Source of the DNA: Acidobacteriota bacterium
GTDB lineage: Bacteria > Acidobacteriota > Terriglobia > Terriglobales > Acidobacteriaceae
DNA length: 36,891 nucleotides
NCBI GenBank assembly: GCA_019241535.1
Contig: JAFAWX010000050.1
Span: 1-36,891 of the forward strand
Reading direction: 5' to 3'
Shown: positions 9,505 through 17,665 of the stretch, piece after piece
Numbering within the stretch: position 1 is the stretch's first letter
How the letters are laid out: each line of letters begins with the position of its first letter
Notes under the pieces: generated by a model
Databases searched by the model: none
Seen by the model: only the letters and a program-made list of their open reading frames with translations
What the model was told of the DNA's origin: nothing
Program-made: the position numbers and the translations under genes

Positions 9505-10982
9505 TGACCCTGATTCAGACAACTGCGGCCTTGCCAGCTGCGCCCGATTATGTGCGCATCCTGCCGGAGATCGTGCTCTCAATTTTCGGTATGGCAATCA
9601 TGCTGCTTGACCCACTCATCGATGAGCGACGCGGGCAGCGACTGCTGGGCGGGGTCGCCCTGGCTGGGTCCCTGGTGGCGGTCGTCGCGACTTTGTTTCA
9701 GGCGCAACAACAGTTCTGGGGCTCGGGCTTTTGGGACATGGTGAAAGTCGACGCCTTCAGCATCTTCTTTCATTTCGTAGTTGCCGCCGTCTTACTGCTG
9801 GTAATTCTCAGCTCTTATGAGTATATGGAGGTGCAGCAGATTCGAGCTGGCGAGTACTACGGATTGCTGCTGTTTGGTGCCGTAGGCATGGACCTGATGT
9901 CCTCGGCCGTAGAGCTGGTGCTGATCTTTATAGCTCTCGAGATCTCTTCGATTTCCACTTACATCCTGGCGGGATTCCGGCGACGGTCGGCGATCAGCAC
10001 CGAATCTTCGGTGAAATACTTTCTCCTGGGATCGTTTGCAACGGCCTTCTTCCTTTACGGTGTTGCCTTGATCTTCGGCGCTACGGGGTCGACCAGCATC
10101 CCTAGAATCAGTGCGGCGCTGACGGAATACATCTCGGGCGGAGGCGGGCCGCTTTTGGCGTATTTGGGTATCGCGCTGATGTTCGTCGGCCTGGGGTTCA
10201 AAGTCGCAGCCGCGCCTTTTCACATCTGGACCCCCGATGTTTATGAGGGCGCCCCGTCACCCGTGGTGGGATTCATGTCCACGGCTCCGAAGGCAGCAGT
10301 TTTTGCCGTGCTCCTGCGCATCATGTTTCAGATCGAGGCGCCCGGCCGCATCTGGCTGATCTGGATTGCTGCCGCGCTCTCGATGACCCTGGGAAATATC
10401 GCCGCTCTGGTGCAGGACAATGTGAAGCGACTGCTGGCCTATTCCTCGATTGCTCATGCCGGCTATCTTCTGGTGGCATTTGCCAGCCTGCCAGAGAATG
10501 GCATACCCGCGGCCATGTTTTATACCGCCTCCTACGCCGCCATGAATGTTGGGGCGTTCGCCGTGGTAGGGCATTTCGCGAGCGCCGGTGAGCGTTACGT
10601 CACGCTCGAAGACTACTCCGGGCTGGGACGGCGCTCGCCCGTTCTGGCCGCCATTCTGACCATTTTTCTGCTCTCGCTGATTGGAATCCCAATTACCGGC
10701 GGGTTCTTTGCTAAGTTCTACGTCTTCAGCGCCGCTCTCCAAGCCAACCTGGTAGGTTTAGCCATTATTGCAGTGGTCAACAGCGCAGTCGCCGCGTACT
10801 ACTACCTGCGCCTGATGGTAGTCATGTACATGCGCGAACCCCGCGATGAATCTCCGGTCCCGGCCATTCCTTCCCGCCTCGGGATTGCGCTCGGCCTCAG
10901 CTTGGCGGCAACGATTTATCTCGGCATCCTGCCCGGTCGCATTCTCGAGTATGCCGCCCGCTCGGTTGCCCTGCTGCGTTGA
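9504..10982 (+). CDS. nuoN: NADH-quinone oxidoreductase subunit N
   Basis: NuoN (ND2) is the third antiporter-like membrane subunit of complex I and the last gene of this operon. The 492-residue product has the family blocks FIALEISSISTYILAGF, FKVAAAPFHIWTPDVYEGAP and VKRLLAYSSIAHAGYLLVAF, and it ends with hydrophobic helices after a short Arg/Glu loop. The ATG overlaps the nuoM stop by one base. No clear intrinsic terminator was found in the bases just after the stop. Confidence 0.96.
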   Translation: MTLIQTTAALPAAPDYVRILPEIVLSIFGMAIMLLDPLIDERRGQRLLGGVALAGSLVAVVATLFQAQQQFWGSGFWDMVKVDAFSIFFHFVVAAVLLLVILSSYEYMEVQQIRAGEYYGLLLFGAVGMDLMSSAVELVLIFIALEISSISTYILAGFRRRSAISTESSVKYFLLGSFATAFFLYGVALIFGATGSTSIPRISAALTEYISGGGGPLLAYLGIALMFVGLGFKVAAAPFHIWTPDVYEGAPSPVVGFMSTAPKAAVFAVLLRIMFQIEAPGRIWLIWIAAALSMTLGNIAALVQDNVKRLLAYSSIAHAGYLLVAFASLPENGIPAAMFYTASYAAMNVGAFAVVGHFASAGERYVTLEDYSGLGRRSPVLAAILTIFLLSLIGIPITGGFFAKFYVFSAALQANLVGLAIIAVVNSAVAAYYYLRLMVVMYMREPRDESPVPAIPSRLGIALGLSLAATIYLGILPGRILEYAARSVALLR

Positions 10983-11406
10983 GCCCAAGCTGAAGACGGG
11001 AAAAGCTTTGCTCACGGTCTGCCGGGTGGTTCAATGTTCATCGAACGCTGACAATCGGGGGACGCCTGTGAGATTTGAAGCTCTTCATAAACCAGCGCAC
11101 TGGTGATGTGACTCTCGCAGGGCGTGACGGGAAGTTGTTGTTGGTTTAGGAGGAATCGAACAAACCCTACCACCGCACTTCTGAAGCTCCACACAGGCAT
11201 CCGTCGCTTTGGAATCCAACCGCGTATCCCTGTTTTCAAGATGCGACGGGGAAATCCTGATTTGATTTACAAACTTCGTCGAAGACATCTGGCCTGTCGA
11301 AAGGCAGAGGGAACGATGCCCTGATCCTTGCTTGACTCGGCTTTCCCGCCCGGTGCGCTGCTTTCAGCTTCGCCTTGAATTGTTTCAGAATTTTGATTGC
11401 AGTTCT
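10983..11406. other. Intergenic gap after the nuo operon, no gene recognised
   Basis: These 424 bp separate the plus-strand nuo operon from the minus-strand propeller gene. Short open frames exist on both strands (for example a 75-codon frame at 11012-11239, minus). None has a ribosome site, a recognisable motif or a neighbour that supports it. A T-loop-like GGAATCGAAC on the plus strand near 11152-11161 does not fold with its surroundings into a tRNA. The gap must hold the 3' ends of two convergent transcripts, but no hairpin with a T-run was seen. Confidence 0.5.
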
Positions 11407-12408
11407 TTACTGCACTTCTTTAAGCGGGATTCGCAAAAGCAACCCTCGCTTGTAATCGGTAATCCAGAGCGAACCGAAGCCGATCCGGAGAGAATCTCCA
11501 CCCTTGCCGATCCACTGTCTCACGACCGTGTCCGTGTTCGCGTCAATTCGAGTCAGCGGAACTTCAAAGACTGAAGTCCAGACGGAACCAGCGCCGTAGG
11601 CGATGTCGCCGCCAGTGCCGGGAATGCCCAATTGAACCGTAGCCGTAAGTTTCCGGCTTTTTTCGTCAACGCGGCTGACCGTCCCGTCCCCTTGGTTTAA
11701 CGTCCAAATTGAACCTGCACCCGCGGTGACAAAACGCGGCTTCGATCCCACAGGTATTGACTCTAGTACCCTTCCCGAAGTGGCATCGACAGGCGTAAGA
11801 ACATTGCTTTCGCTTCCGGTGATCCAAACTGTCTCGTCACTAAAGACCGGATTGAAGGAACCGGCAGGAATGTGAAGTTTTTCTTGTACGCTGTTTGTGG
11901 ACGGGTCAACTCGGACTAGGGTTCCATTCTTGTCGGTTACCATCCAGACGCTATCGCCACTTACAACAATGCCGCCTTCGGCGCCTGCTGGTGCGAGCGG
12001 AAGAGTTGCGCTGACCGCGTTTTTTTTGGCGTCGATCCGAACCAGCGCAGGTCTGCTGCCGCAGATTGGAACCCAGATGCTCTCGAAACCGAAAGCAAGA
12101 CCAGAACAAGCCTCGCCGGAGATTCTCACTCGGGCAACAATCTTGTTGCTCTGAGGATCGACTCGGAGCAGGGCGTCCGGTCTCGTGCCCGCGACCCATA
12201 CAGCGCTTTCCGCCACCAGAACCCAGTCCGCTGTCCCCCCGATCTTAATCGTAGCCGAGGGCTTTACCGAAGAATAAGGAACCTGAACTGCTTTGATGCC
12301 CGGTTTGGCCGGGCTCTCAGTCCCTGAGGTTGGTGCGAGCGGGATTGTGAGTGATGCGAGCAGAGGGATTAAGTATTTGCGAGCGTTCGAGATCACAATT
12401 TTGCGCAA
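11407..12408 (-). CDS. Exported YncE/Vgb-like beta-propeller protein
   Basis: This 333-residue product starts with a basic n-region and a hydrophobic segment (YLIPLLASLTIPLAP), consistent with a signal peptide and a periplasmic or surface location. The rest consists of repeated blades of the type SVWV...RVDP-(S/T)-x-x-V, such as AVWVAGTRP...LLRVDPQSNKIV, then SIWVP...VRIDAKKN and SVWMV...VRVDPSTN. These are typical of YncE, virginiamycin B lyase-like and other seven-bladed propellers. The blades give a fold, not a function: no catalytic residue can be assigned. The TTG at 12408 gives the full frame; a GTG four codons inside is equally possible, and neither has a good ribosome site. It lies 77 bp after the mscS-like gene on the same strand. 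Confidence 0.7.
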   Translation of the reverse strand: MRKIVISNARKYLIPLLASLTIPLAPTSGTESPAKPGIKAVQVPYSSVKPSATIKIGGTADWVLVAESAVWVAGTRPDALLRVDPQSNKIVARVRISGEACSGLAFGFESIWVPICGSRPALVRIDAKKNAVSATLPLAPAGAEGGIVVSGDSVWMVTDKNGTLVRVDPSTNSVQEKLHIPAGSFNPVFSDETVWITGSESNVLTPVDATSGRVLESIPVGSKPRFVTAGAGSIWTLNQGDGTVSRVDEKSRKLTATVQLGIPGTGGDIAYGAGSVWTSVFEVPLTRIDANTDTVVRQWIGKGGDSLRIGFGSLWITDYKRGLLLRIPLKEVQ

Positions 12409-12485
12409 TTAAGGTCAAACTCGAGCGGCGGAATTCGGCAACTCCCACCCGGCACGATCCCATTCCTCTGCTCCTCTGAGAAACT

Positions 12486-14405
12486 TCAGCTGTTTGCAAC
12501 CGTCGCCGGCATCTCCGCACTCACCAGCTTCAGCTTCGGCTCGCGCTCAAAGGCCGACATAAGCTCCTTCATCAGCAGGTCGTCCATGTCACTCGCCTTC
12601 TCGAGCTCGACGGGAAAGCGCACGCTGACCTCGATGCCGGAAGCGGTGTAGTGCAGGCGTATCTTGGCGCGCAGCTCGGCCGGGGAAACGGTCAGATTTC
12701 TTTCCATCATCAGGCGTTGCGCCTCGAGGCCCTCGCGGGATTCGGCAAGCGCCCGGTCGACGGAGTGGTTGATCCGCTCCTTCGCCGCATGGTAGTCGGT
12801 GTCGGCGGCCAGAGTCAGTTTGACTTCGTGCCAGATGAAATTCGTGCCTGGAATCTGTTTAAAGACGCCCGCCGTGGGCTGGAAGACGATGGAATTCGAA
12901 AAGGCCACGATGCGGCCGGTCGGCTGGCCATCCCCCGGACCGCTGAGTTCCATGAGATGGATCCGCAGCAGGCCGATGTCAACAACTTCACCCGCCACTC
13001 CCGCAATCTGCACGCGATCCCCAACTCGGATCCCATACTTGCCAATTAAAAAGAAATAGGCGACGGCCGAGAGGATGACGTTCTGCAGAGCCACGGCCAC
13101 CCCGGCCGTGATCAGGCCGGCGAAGGTCACTGCCGATCCCAGCTGTGAGGCGAAAGTTAGCAGAATAATGACGCCCACAGCGAGCCACATCACCACGCGG
13201 CGGAGCAGGAGAAATTGATAACGGCGCCGCACATCGCGCACATAACGAAAGGTTGTCTTTCGCCAGACCTCGCCAATCACCAGAATCACCACGATCAGGG
13301 CGAGCAGTAATCCAACCCGCAGCAGCAGCTGGCGCAGTTCCTCGTGAATCTCGTCCGTGACCGATTCCCGCCAGCTATTGAGCGTGCGTTGATAGATATC
13401 GACCAGAACCAGGATCTTGCTGAGTGGCAGCAGGTCGGCGGAGTTCTGCTTGAACTGCGCCGTAAGCGCGTCCAACTGTTTTTTTTCTTCAACCAGCTGC
13501 GCGGCCGCAGCCGTGTCGGCGGCGGCAAACAGCCGGTCACCCTGGTGGACCAGGTTCTGAAGATAGCCGACCAGTGGGGCGCGCAGCCCCTGCGCGCTCG
13601 AGCTCAATTCCTGCGTGGCGCCGATTTCATCCTCCAGGCTGTGCTTCTTGCCCGAAAGCTGGATCAGGTCGGCCGTCAGCCCCCAGATGCCGGAGGGCTG
13701 CGGCTTCTTTGAAACCGCGTTGTTGGGAGAAGCAACGGTTTGCGCGCTAATTTCCCCCTGGTTGGTTCCAGCAGGCCGGCTCAATGTGGTCGGGACCGAA
13801 CGCGCCAGCTCCTCGATTTGGGCACGCAGCCCCATTCCTCCGGTGCCCGACTGGCTGGTACTCATGAATTCGGCCATGGTTTGAAGAGCGTCGCGTCGTG
13901 CTTGGAGCAGGCCCAGTTCACTCTCGAGTTCTGCGGCCTGCGCCGCCAGCGCCTTTTTTTTCCCGGGAGAAGCGCTCCCGAGCTTTGCCCGAGCGCCTTC
14001 AAGTTCCGTTTCGGTGTCCTGAATCTGTTGTTCTGCCTGCTGTACGAGGCGCGTGAGGCCCACAGTTTGCCCGTTATTCGCCGAAGATGGCTGCAGTGTC
14101 CGCTGCTTTGCTCGCTGCTCGGCTTGCGCCCGCGCATAGTCAAATGCGAGCGGTACGACCTGATCGGCTACCCGGCGATTTTCATCGAAAAAGGTCAAAT
14201 CAGAGGGCTCGGTCGCGAGCTGCTGCTCGACGGCACGCTGCCGGTACCAGGTGATGGTTTGACTCAGGAAATGAACGATCTGGGCGGGCTCGGCACTGGG
14301 AGGACTCAACGGCGATGCCGGACTCGTTTGGGCCGGCCCCCCCGATTCGAGGGCGGAAATCGTCAGAAAAATAGCAATTATTTGAGCTGCTTTCTTAAAG
14401 CGCAT
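12486..14405 (-). CDS. MscS-family mechanosensitive channel with long periplasmic coiled-coil region
   Basis: The 639-residue product begins with a signal-peptide-like segment (KKAAQIIAIFLTISAL). About 300 residues of Gln/Glu/Ala-rich, probably helical periplasmic sequence follow. Transmembrane helices (VGLLLALIVVILVIGEVW; MWLAVGVIILLTFASQLG) lead to the pore helix and beta domain of MscS: GLITAGVAVALQNVILSAVA, then KYGIRVGDRVQIAGVAGEVV, around residues 425-475. MscS channels open under membrane tension and release solutes during osmotic downshock. The large N-terminal extension recalls MscK or YbdG-type relatives more than the small E. coli MscS. ATG at 14405 lacks a strong ribosome site. 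A perfect 18-bp palindrome lies 27 bp upstream, and a PhoU-like gene is divergent. Confidence 0.85.
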   Translation of the reverse strand: MRFKKAAQIIAIFLTISALESGGPAQTSPASPLSPPSAEPAQIVHFLSQTITWYRQRAVEQQLATEPSDLTFFDENRRVADQVVPLAFDYARAQAEQRAKQRTLQPSSANNGQTVGLTRLVQQAEQQIQDTETELEGARAKLGSASPGKKKALAAQAAELESELGLLQARRDALQTMAEFMSTSQSGTGGMGLRAQIEELARSVPTTLSRPAGTNQGEISAQTVASPNNAVSKKPQPSGIWGLTADLIQLSGKKHSLEDEIGATQELSSSAQGLRAPLVGYLQNLVHQGDRLFAAADTAAAAQLVEEKKQLDALTAQFKQNSADLLPLSKILVLVDIYQRTLNSWRESVTDEIHEELRQLLLRVGLLLALIVVILVIGEVWRKTTFRYVRDVRRRYQFLLLRRVVMWLAVGVIILLTFASQLGSAVTFAGLITAGVAVALQNVILSAVAYFFLIGKYGIRVGDRVQIAGVAGEVVDIGLLRIHLMELSGPGDGQPTGRIVAFSNSIVFQPTAGVFKQIPGTNFIWHEVKLTLAADTDYHAAKERINHSVDRALAESREGLEAQRLMMERNLTVSPAELRAKIRLHYTASGIEVSVRFPVELEKASDMDDLLMKELMSAFEREPKLKLVSAEMPATVANS

Positions 14406-14431
14406 ATATGGGCGTCTTCATGCTTGATTTT

Positions 14432-14449
14432 CTCCAGTTTAAACTGGAG
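14432..14449. promoter_or_regulatory. Perfect 18-bp palindrome, probable operator
   Basis: The sequence CTCCAGTTTAAACTGGAG is its own reverse complement over 9+9 bases with no spacer. It lies in the divergent gap, 27 bp before the mscS-like start and 177 bp before the PhoU-like start. The placement fits a dimeric repressor site that controls the minus-strand gene, or both genes. It is not followed by a T-run, so it is not an intrinsic terminator, and a hairpin with no loop is unlikely in RNA. No cognate regulator is encoded next to it. Confidence 0.5.
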
Positions 14450-14625
14450 CACCGGAAGAGTTGCCAGCCGCAGAAACCGGGGTCTAAAGCGGTATCGAGG
14501 CGAACGATTCTTCTATTTTTTGCATTATTAACAGAATTAAGGTTAGCTTGAAAGTTACCGGAGGACTTCCCGGCCGGGACGGCGCGTGCCCCGGCCTTTG
14601 GCTCAGTGCTCGTCGGCAGGTTTGG

Positions 14626-15345
14626 ATGACGAATAATAGCTTCAGCGAGAGCGACTCACTCGTGGTGCTGACCAGGCGCGCCTACGGGGTGGCCAGCGCC
14701 GCCGCCCAGACCGCCGCTGATCTTATTTTGGGTGCAAATTCGGGCCTCGAGCAGATTGCAGCGTACGAGCGCCAGCTGGACGAACTGGACCGGGAAATCG
14801 ACGAGCGCCTGGCGACCGAGATTGCCGACGCGCCGCTCCCGCAGGTTCGGGAGAAACTTGCCTGCCTCAAGTGCATGATCGATCTTGAGCGGGTTGGGGA
14901 TCTGCTTCTGTCATTTTCAACCCGCGCCGACACCGTGCGCTCCCGCCTCGACATGCAGGACCTGCGAGACCTCGGCGACATGCTTGCCATTCTTTCCCGC
15001 ATGCTGAGTGACACCGATGCAGCGTTTTCATCACGCGACCATGCCCGCGCACTCGAAGTGCTGCGCGCAGACTGGGAGGTCGATCGCCTGCACAACTTGA
15101 TCGTGATGCGCCACCTGGAGCCGCAATCAGCCTTCGGGGGACCGCACAGCGTGCATGTGATCGGCATGGCCCAGGCGGTCGAACGGGCTGCCGACCACGT
15201 CAAGAACACGGCGGAAGAGGTCTGTCACTTGGTCAGCGGCCATACCGTCCGACACCTGCTGCGATTAAAGGAAAAATCCGCCGAGCAGCTCTATCTGGAG
15301 CACCTTCACCAGCAACATCTCGGGGGCGGAACCCGCGCGGAATGA
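14626..15345 (+). CDS. PhoU-domain protein (second PhoU paralogue)
   Basis: This 239-residue soluble protein has two PhoU-type three-helix repeats. E/DxxLxRVGD-like motifs are seen in MIDLERVGDLLLSFSTRAD and, in the second half, in AQAVERAADHVKNTAEEV. PhoU proteins bind metal clusters through these acidic residues and restrain the Pst transporter and PhoR kinase. Upstream in-frame TTG codons would add a Gly/Arg-rich leader unlike the family, so the ATG at 14626, with GCAGG 5 nt before it, is preferred. A PhoU-like protein outside the pst transcription unit could have a separate role, for example with an unlinked transporter. It stands 94 bp before pstS. A true phoU is present downstream at 19265. 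Confidence 0.82.
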   Translation: MTNNSFSESDSLVVLTRRAYGVASAAAQTAADLILGANSGLEQIAAYERQLDELDREIDERLATEIADAPLPQVREKLACLKCMIDLERVGDLLLSFSTRADTVRSRLDMQDLRDLGDMLAILSRMLSDTDAAFSSRDHARALEVLRADWEVDRLHNLIVMRHLEPQSAFGGPHSVHVIGMAQAVERAADHVKNTAEEVCHLVSGHTVRHLLRLKEKSAEQLYLEHLHQQHLGGGTRAE

Positions 15346-15372
15346 CGAATTTCCGCAATTGTTAATCCCGGT

Positions 15373-15388
15373 TTCATCGTCCTTTAAC
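15373..15388 (+). promoter_or_regulatory. Pho-box-like element upstream of pstS
   Basis: TTCATCGTCCTTTAAC lies 52 bp before the pstS start codon and recurs with two changes before pstC. Read with two more bases on the left, it matches the E. coli Pho-box pattern (two CTGTCAT half-sites 11 bp apart) at about 10 of 18 positions. That is weak on its own; the repetition before two pst genes and the nearby PhoB-type regulator make a regulatory role plausible. Whether PhoB binds is inference. Confidence 0.35.
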
Positions 15389-15439
15389 CGCCGGCGCTTT
15401 CTAATCGGGCTGAGCCATGCTCATCGAGGAGAACACATT

Positions 15440-16444
15440 TTGAAGAGGTTCCCCGTCTTACTCGTGCTCGTTCTCGCCGTGCTCCCGTCATCGGCTCAGA
15501 TGAAGTTGAACGGTGCCGGCGCCACATTTCCTTATCCGATCTATTCGAAGTGGTTCAGTCAGTACCACCAGCAACATCCCGATATCGAGATCAACTACCA
15601 GTCAATCGGGAGTGGGGGAGGAATTCGCCAAGTGACGGCCGGAACCGTCGACTTTGGCGCCAGCGACGGCCCCATGACCGATCAGCAGCTCAAAGACGCC
15701 AAGCTCAAGATCATCCACCTGCCCACCGTGCTTGGCGCCGTGGTTCCCGCCTACAACATTCCGGGAATTAAGGGTGAGTTAAGGTTCACCTCCGATATCC
15801 TGGCGGGGATCTATCTGGGCAAGATTACCTCCTGGAACGACTCCGCCATTGCTCGGGTTAACTCCGGAGTCTCTCTGCCCAACCAGCCGATCGTGGTGGT
15901 GCACCGATCCGACGGCAGCGGAACGACCTACATTTGGACGGATTACCTGTCGAAAGTAAGCTCCGATTGGAACAGCCAAATAGGAAAAGGGACCTCCGTG
16001 AGGTGGCCCGTAGGTCTTGGTGCCAAGGGGAACGAAGGTGTGGCGGGCATGATCCGCCAGATGGACGGCGCCTTCGGATATATCGAGCTGATTTACGCTC
16101 TTTCCAACAACATTGCGTTTGGATCGGTGAAGAATGCGGCAGGAGATTTCGTCAAGGCCACCCTTGAGTCGACCACCGCGGCCGCCGCGTCGGTAAAGGC
16201 CATGCCGCCGGATTTTCGCGTGTCCATCACCAACGCTCCCGGCAAGAACGCCTACCCCATCTCAAGCTTCACCTGGCTGCTGATTCCTGCCGACTGGAAG
16301 GACAAGAGCAAAGAGAAGGTCATGGTGGATTTCTTGAACTGGATGCTCGATGAAGGCCAGACGATGACCTCACAATTGAACTATGCGCCTCTTCCCGAGG
16401 CTGTCAAGGAGAAGGAGCACGACGCCATAAAGACCATACGTTAG
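15440..16444 (+). CDS. pstS: Phosphate ABC transporter, periplasmic phosphate-binding protein
   Basis: PstS captures phosphate in the periplasm and delivers it to PstCA. The 334-residue product begins with a signal peptide (KRFPVLLVLVLAVLPSSAQ). The mature PstS core follows: LNGAGATFPYPIYSKWF, YQSIGSGGGIRQVTAGTVDF, GASDGPMTD and HRSDGSGTTYIWTDYL. The serines, threonine, aspartate and arginine in these blocks are the usual phosphate ligands. A TTG start at 15440 is chosen because GAGGAG lies 8 nt upstream and the signal peptide begins there; an earlier in-frame TTG would add 27 non-family residues. No lipobox cysteine is seen. A stem-loop follows the stop before pstC. Confidence 0.95.
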   Translation: MKRFPVLLVLVLAVLPSSAQMKLNGAGATFPYPIYSKWFSQYHQQHPDIEINYQSIGSGGGIRQVTAGTVDFGASDGPMTDQQLKDAKLKIIHLPTVLGAVVPAYNIPGIKGELRFTSDILAGIYLGKITSWNDSAIARVNSGVSLPNQPIVVVHRSDGSGTTYIWTDYLSKVSSDWNSQIGKGTSVRWPVGLGAKGNEGVAGMIRQMDGAFGYIELIYALSNNIAFGSVKNAAGDFVKATLESTTAAAASVKAMPPDFRVSITNAPGKNAYPISSFTWLLIPADWKDKSKEKVMVDFLNWMLDEGQTMTSQLNYAPLPEAVKEKEHDAIKTIR

Positions 16445-16476
16445 AGCGGAAAAAGCCGGTACGCGACCGGAGCTCT
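16443..16476 (+). promoter_or_regulatory. Stem-loop in the pstS-pstC gap
   Basis: Two nested arms are visible: AGAGC (16443-16447) with GCTCT (16472-16476), and CCGGT (16456-16460) with ACCGG (16466-16470) around a 5-base loop. The two stems are separated by an internal loop. No T-run follows, so this is not a classic terminator. It begins at the last base pair of the pstS stop codon. A 3'-end hairpin that stabilises pstS mRNA or lowers readthrough into pstC would explain the large excess of binding protein usual in pst operons; this is inference. Confidence 0.35.
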
Positions 16477-16495
16477 TGCCCGCTCACCCGCTGCG

Positions 16496-16511
16496 TTCAT
16501 CATCTTTTAAC
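16496..16511 (+). promoter_or_regulatory. Second copy of the Pho-box-like element, upstream of pstC
   Basis: TTCATCATCTTTTAAC differs from the copy before pstS (15373-15388) at two of 16 positions. It lies 78 bp before the pstC start codon and just after the pstS stem-loop. The place and the similarity suggest that pstCAB-phoU has its own regulated promoter in addition to readthrough from pstS. The match to the E. coli Pho box is partial, so the regulator is inferred only from the neighbouring phoB-like gene. Confidence 0.35.
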
Positions 16512-16588
16512 AAAGGCGTTGCTAACGTGGAGAGTTACCCGATTACCCTGCCTCCAGCATCGCTGACGGGCAATGGGGGAGCAGGTAC

Positions 16589-17665
16589 ATGGGAGCCGCA
16601 CCCGAGAAGCATCTTTCACTTCAAGATCCGCAGGCACCCGGTCTGGGCGGCGGCCGGCGATCCCGGCAAACAATGGATACCTCGGAATCCAAACTGTCGC
16701 TGGTGACAAAGGCAGAGAAAGTTCCTGCCTGGCACAGGTCGGGTTTGAATCTGGATTTTGGCTTCCACGGGTTACTGCTTGCCGCCGCGCTGGCTGTCCT
16801 CGGCATCGTCGCGTTGATCGTCGCGGAACTGATTGTGCGTTCCACTCTAGCCTGGCAGAAGTTCGGACTGCACTTTCTTGCCGGAAGTGAGTGGGACCCG
16901 GTATCAGGCATGTTCGGAGCTCTGCCGTTTATCTATGGGACGCTGGTCTCTTCGGTCATCGCGCTGGTCATTGCCGTGCCGCTGGCGGTCTCAGTCGCCG
17001 TATTCGTAACCGAAATGTGTCCGAAGCTGCTGCGCAAGCCGATTGCCTACGCCACCGAGCTGCTGGCAGCAATTCCCAGCGTGATCTACGGCCTGTGGGC
17101 GATTTTCGTGCTGGTACCGATTTTGCGTGTGTACGTGGATGCTTGGCTAAGGAGGTATTTTGCCTGGACGGGCCTATTCTCCGGTCCCGCCTACGGTGTG
17201 GGAATGCTCGCAGCGGGCACTGTACTGGCCATCATGATCATTCCTATCATCTCTTCAATCACACGCGAGGTGCTGGCGGCCGTGCCACAGCACCAGCGGG
17301 AGGCGGCTCTGGCCTTGGGCGCCACTCGCTGGGAGATGATACGCGTGGCAGTGCTGCGCAACGCCCGCGCAGGCATCACTGGGGCCGTGATTCTTGGCCT
17401 GGGGCGGGCGCTCGGTGAAACCATGGCCGTAACCATGGTGATTGGCAACCGGCCGGAGATCGCAAGATCGCTGTTCGCGCCGGGATATACCATGGCCAGC
17501 GTAATAGCCAATGAGTTCGCCGAGGCTGCCGACGACCTCTACCTGAGCGCCCTGATGGAGGTCGGCCTGGCGCTTTTTCTCGTCACCATCGTGGTGAATA
17601 TTCTTGCCCGGCTGATGATTTGGACGGTCACGCGCGGCCTTCCGGTGAGGGCGCATGCCCAATAA
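16589..17665 (+). CDS. pstC: Phosphate ABC transporter permease PstC
   Basis: PstC pairs with PstA to form the inner-membrane phosphate channel. The 358-residue product has six transmembrane helices, the first near residues 58-83. It carries LLAAIPSVIYGLWAIFVL and the cytoplasmic EAA loop REAALALGATRWEMIRVAVL, which contacts PstB, followed by GRALGETMAVTMVIGN. The ATG at 16589 has GGAG 7 nt upstream. A second ATG at 16673 would shorten a polar leader of 28 residues but has no ribosome site, so the start is somewhat uncertain. The 3' end overlaps pstA by 11 nt. Confidence 0.94.
   Translation: MGAAPEKHLSLQDPQAPGLGGGRRSRQTMDTSESKLSLVTKAEKVPAWHRSGLNLDFGFHGLLLAAALAVLGIVALIVAELIVRSTLAWQKFGLHFLAGSEWDPVSGMFGALPFIYGTLVSSVIALVIAVPLAVSVAVFVTEMCPKLLRKPIAYATELLAAIPSVIYGLWAIFVLVPILRVYVDAWLRRYFAWTGLFSGPAYGVGMLAAGTVLAIMIIPIISSITREVLAAVPQHQREAALALGATRWEMIRVAVLRNARAGITGAVILGLGRALGETMAVTMVIGNRPEIARSLFAPGYTMASVIANEFAEAADDLYLSALMEVGLALFLVTIVVNILARLMIWTVTRGLPVRAHAQ

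Noticed and set aside
11140-11175. GGAATCGAAC flanked by GGTTT and AAACC, like a tRNA end
   Set aside because: The arms pair only with each other around a long loop; no cloverleaf could be drawn on either strand.
14548-14625. N-terminal extension of the PhoU-like protein from an upstream TTG
   Set aside because: The added residues are Gly/Arg-rich and unlike PhoU; the ATG at 14626 is better placed.
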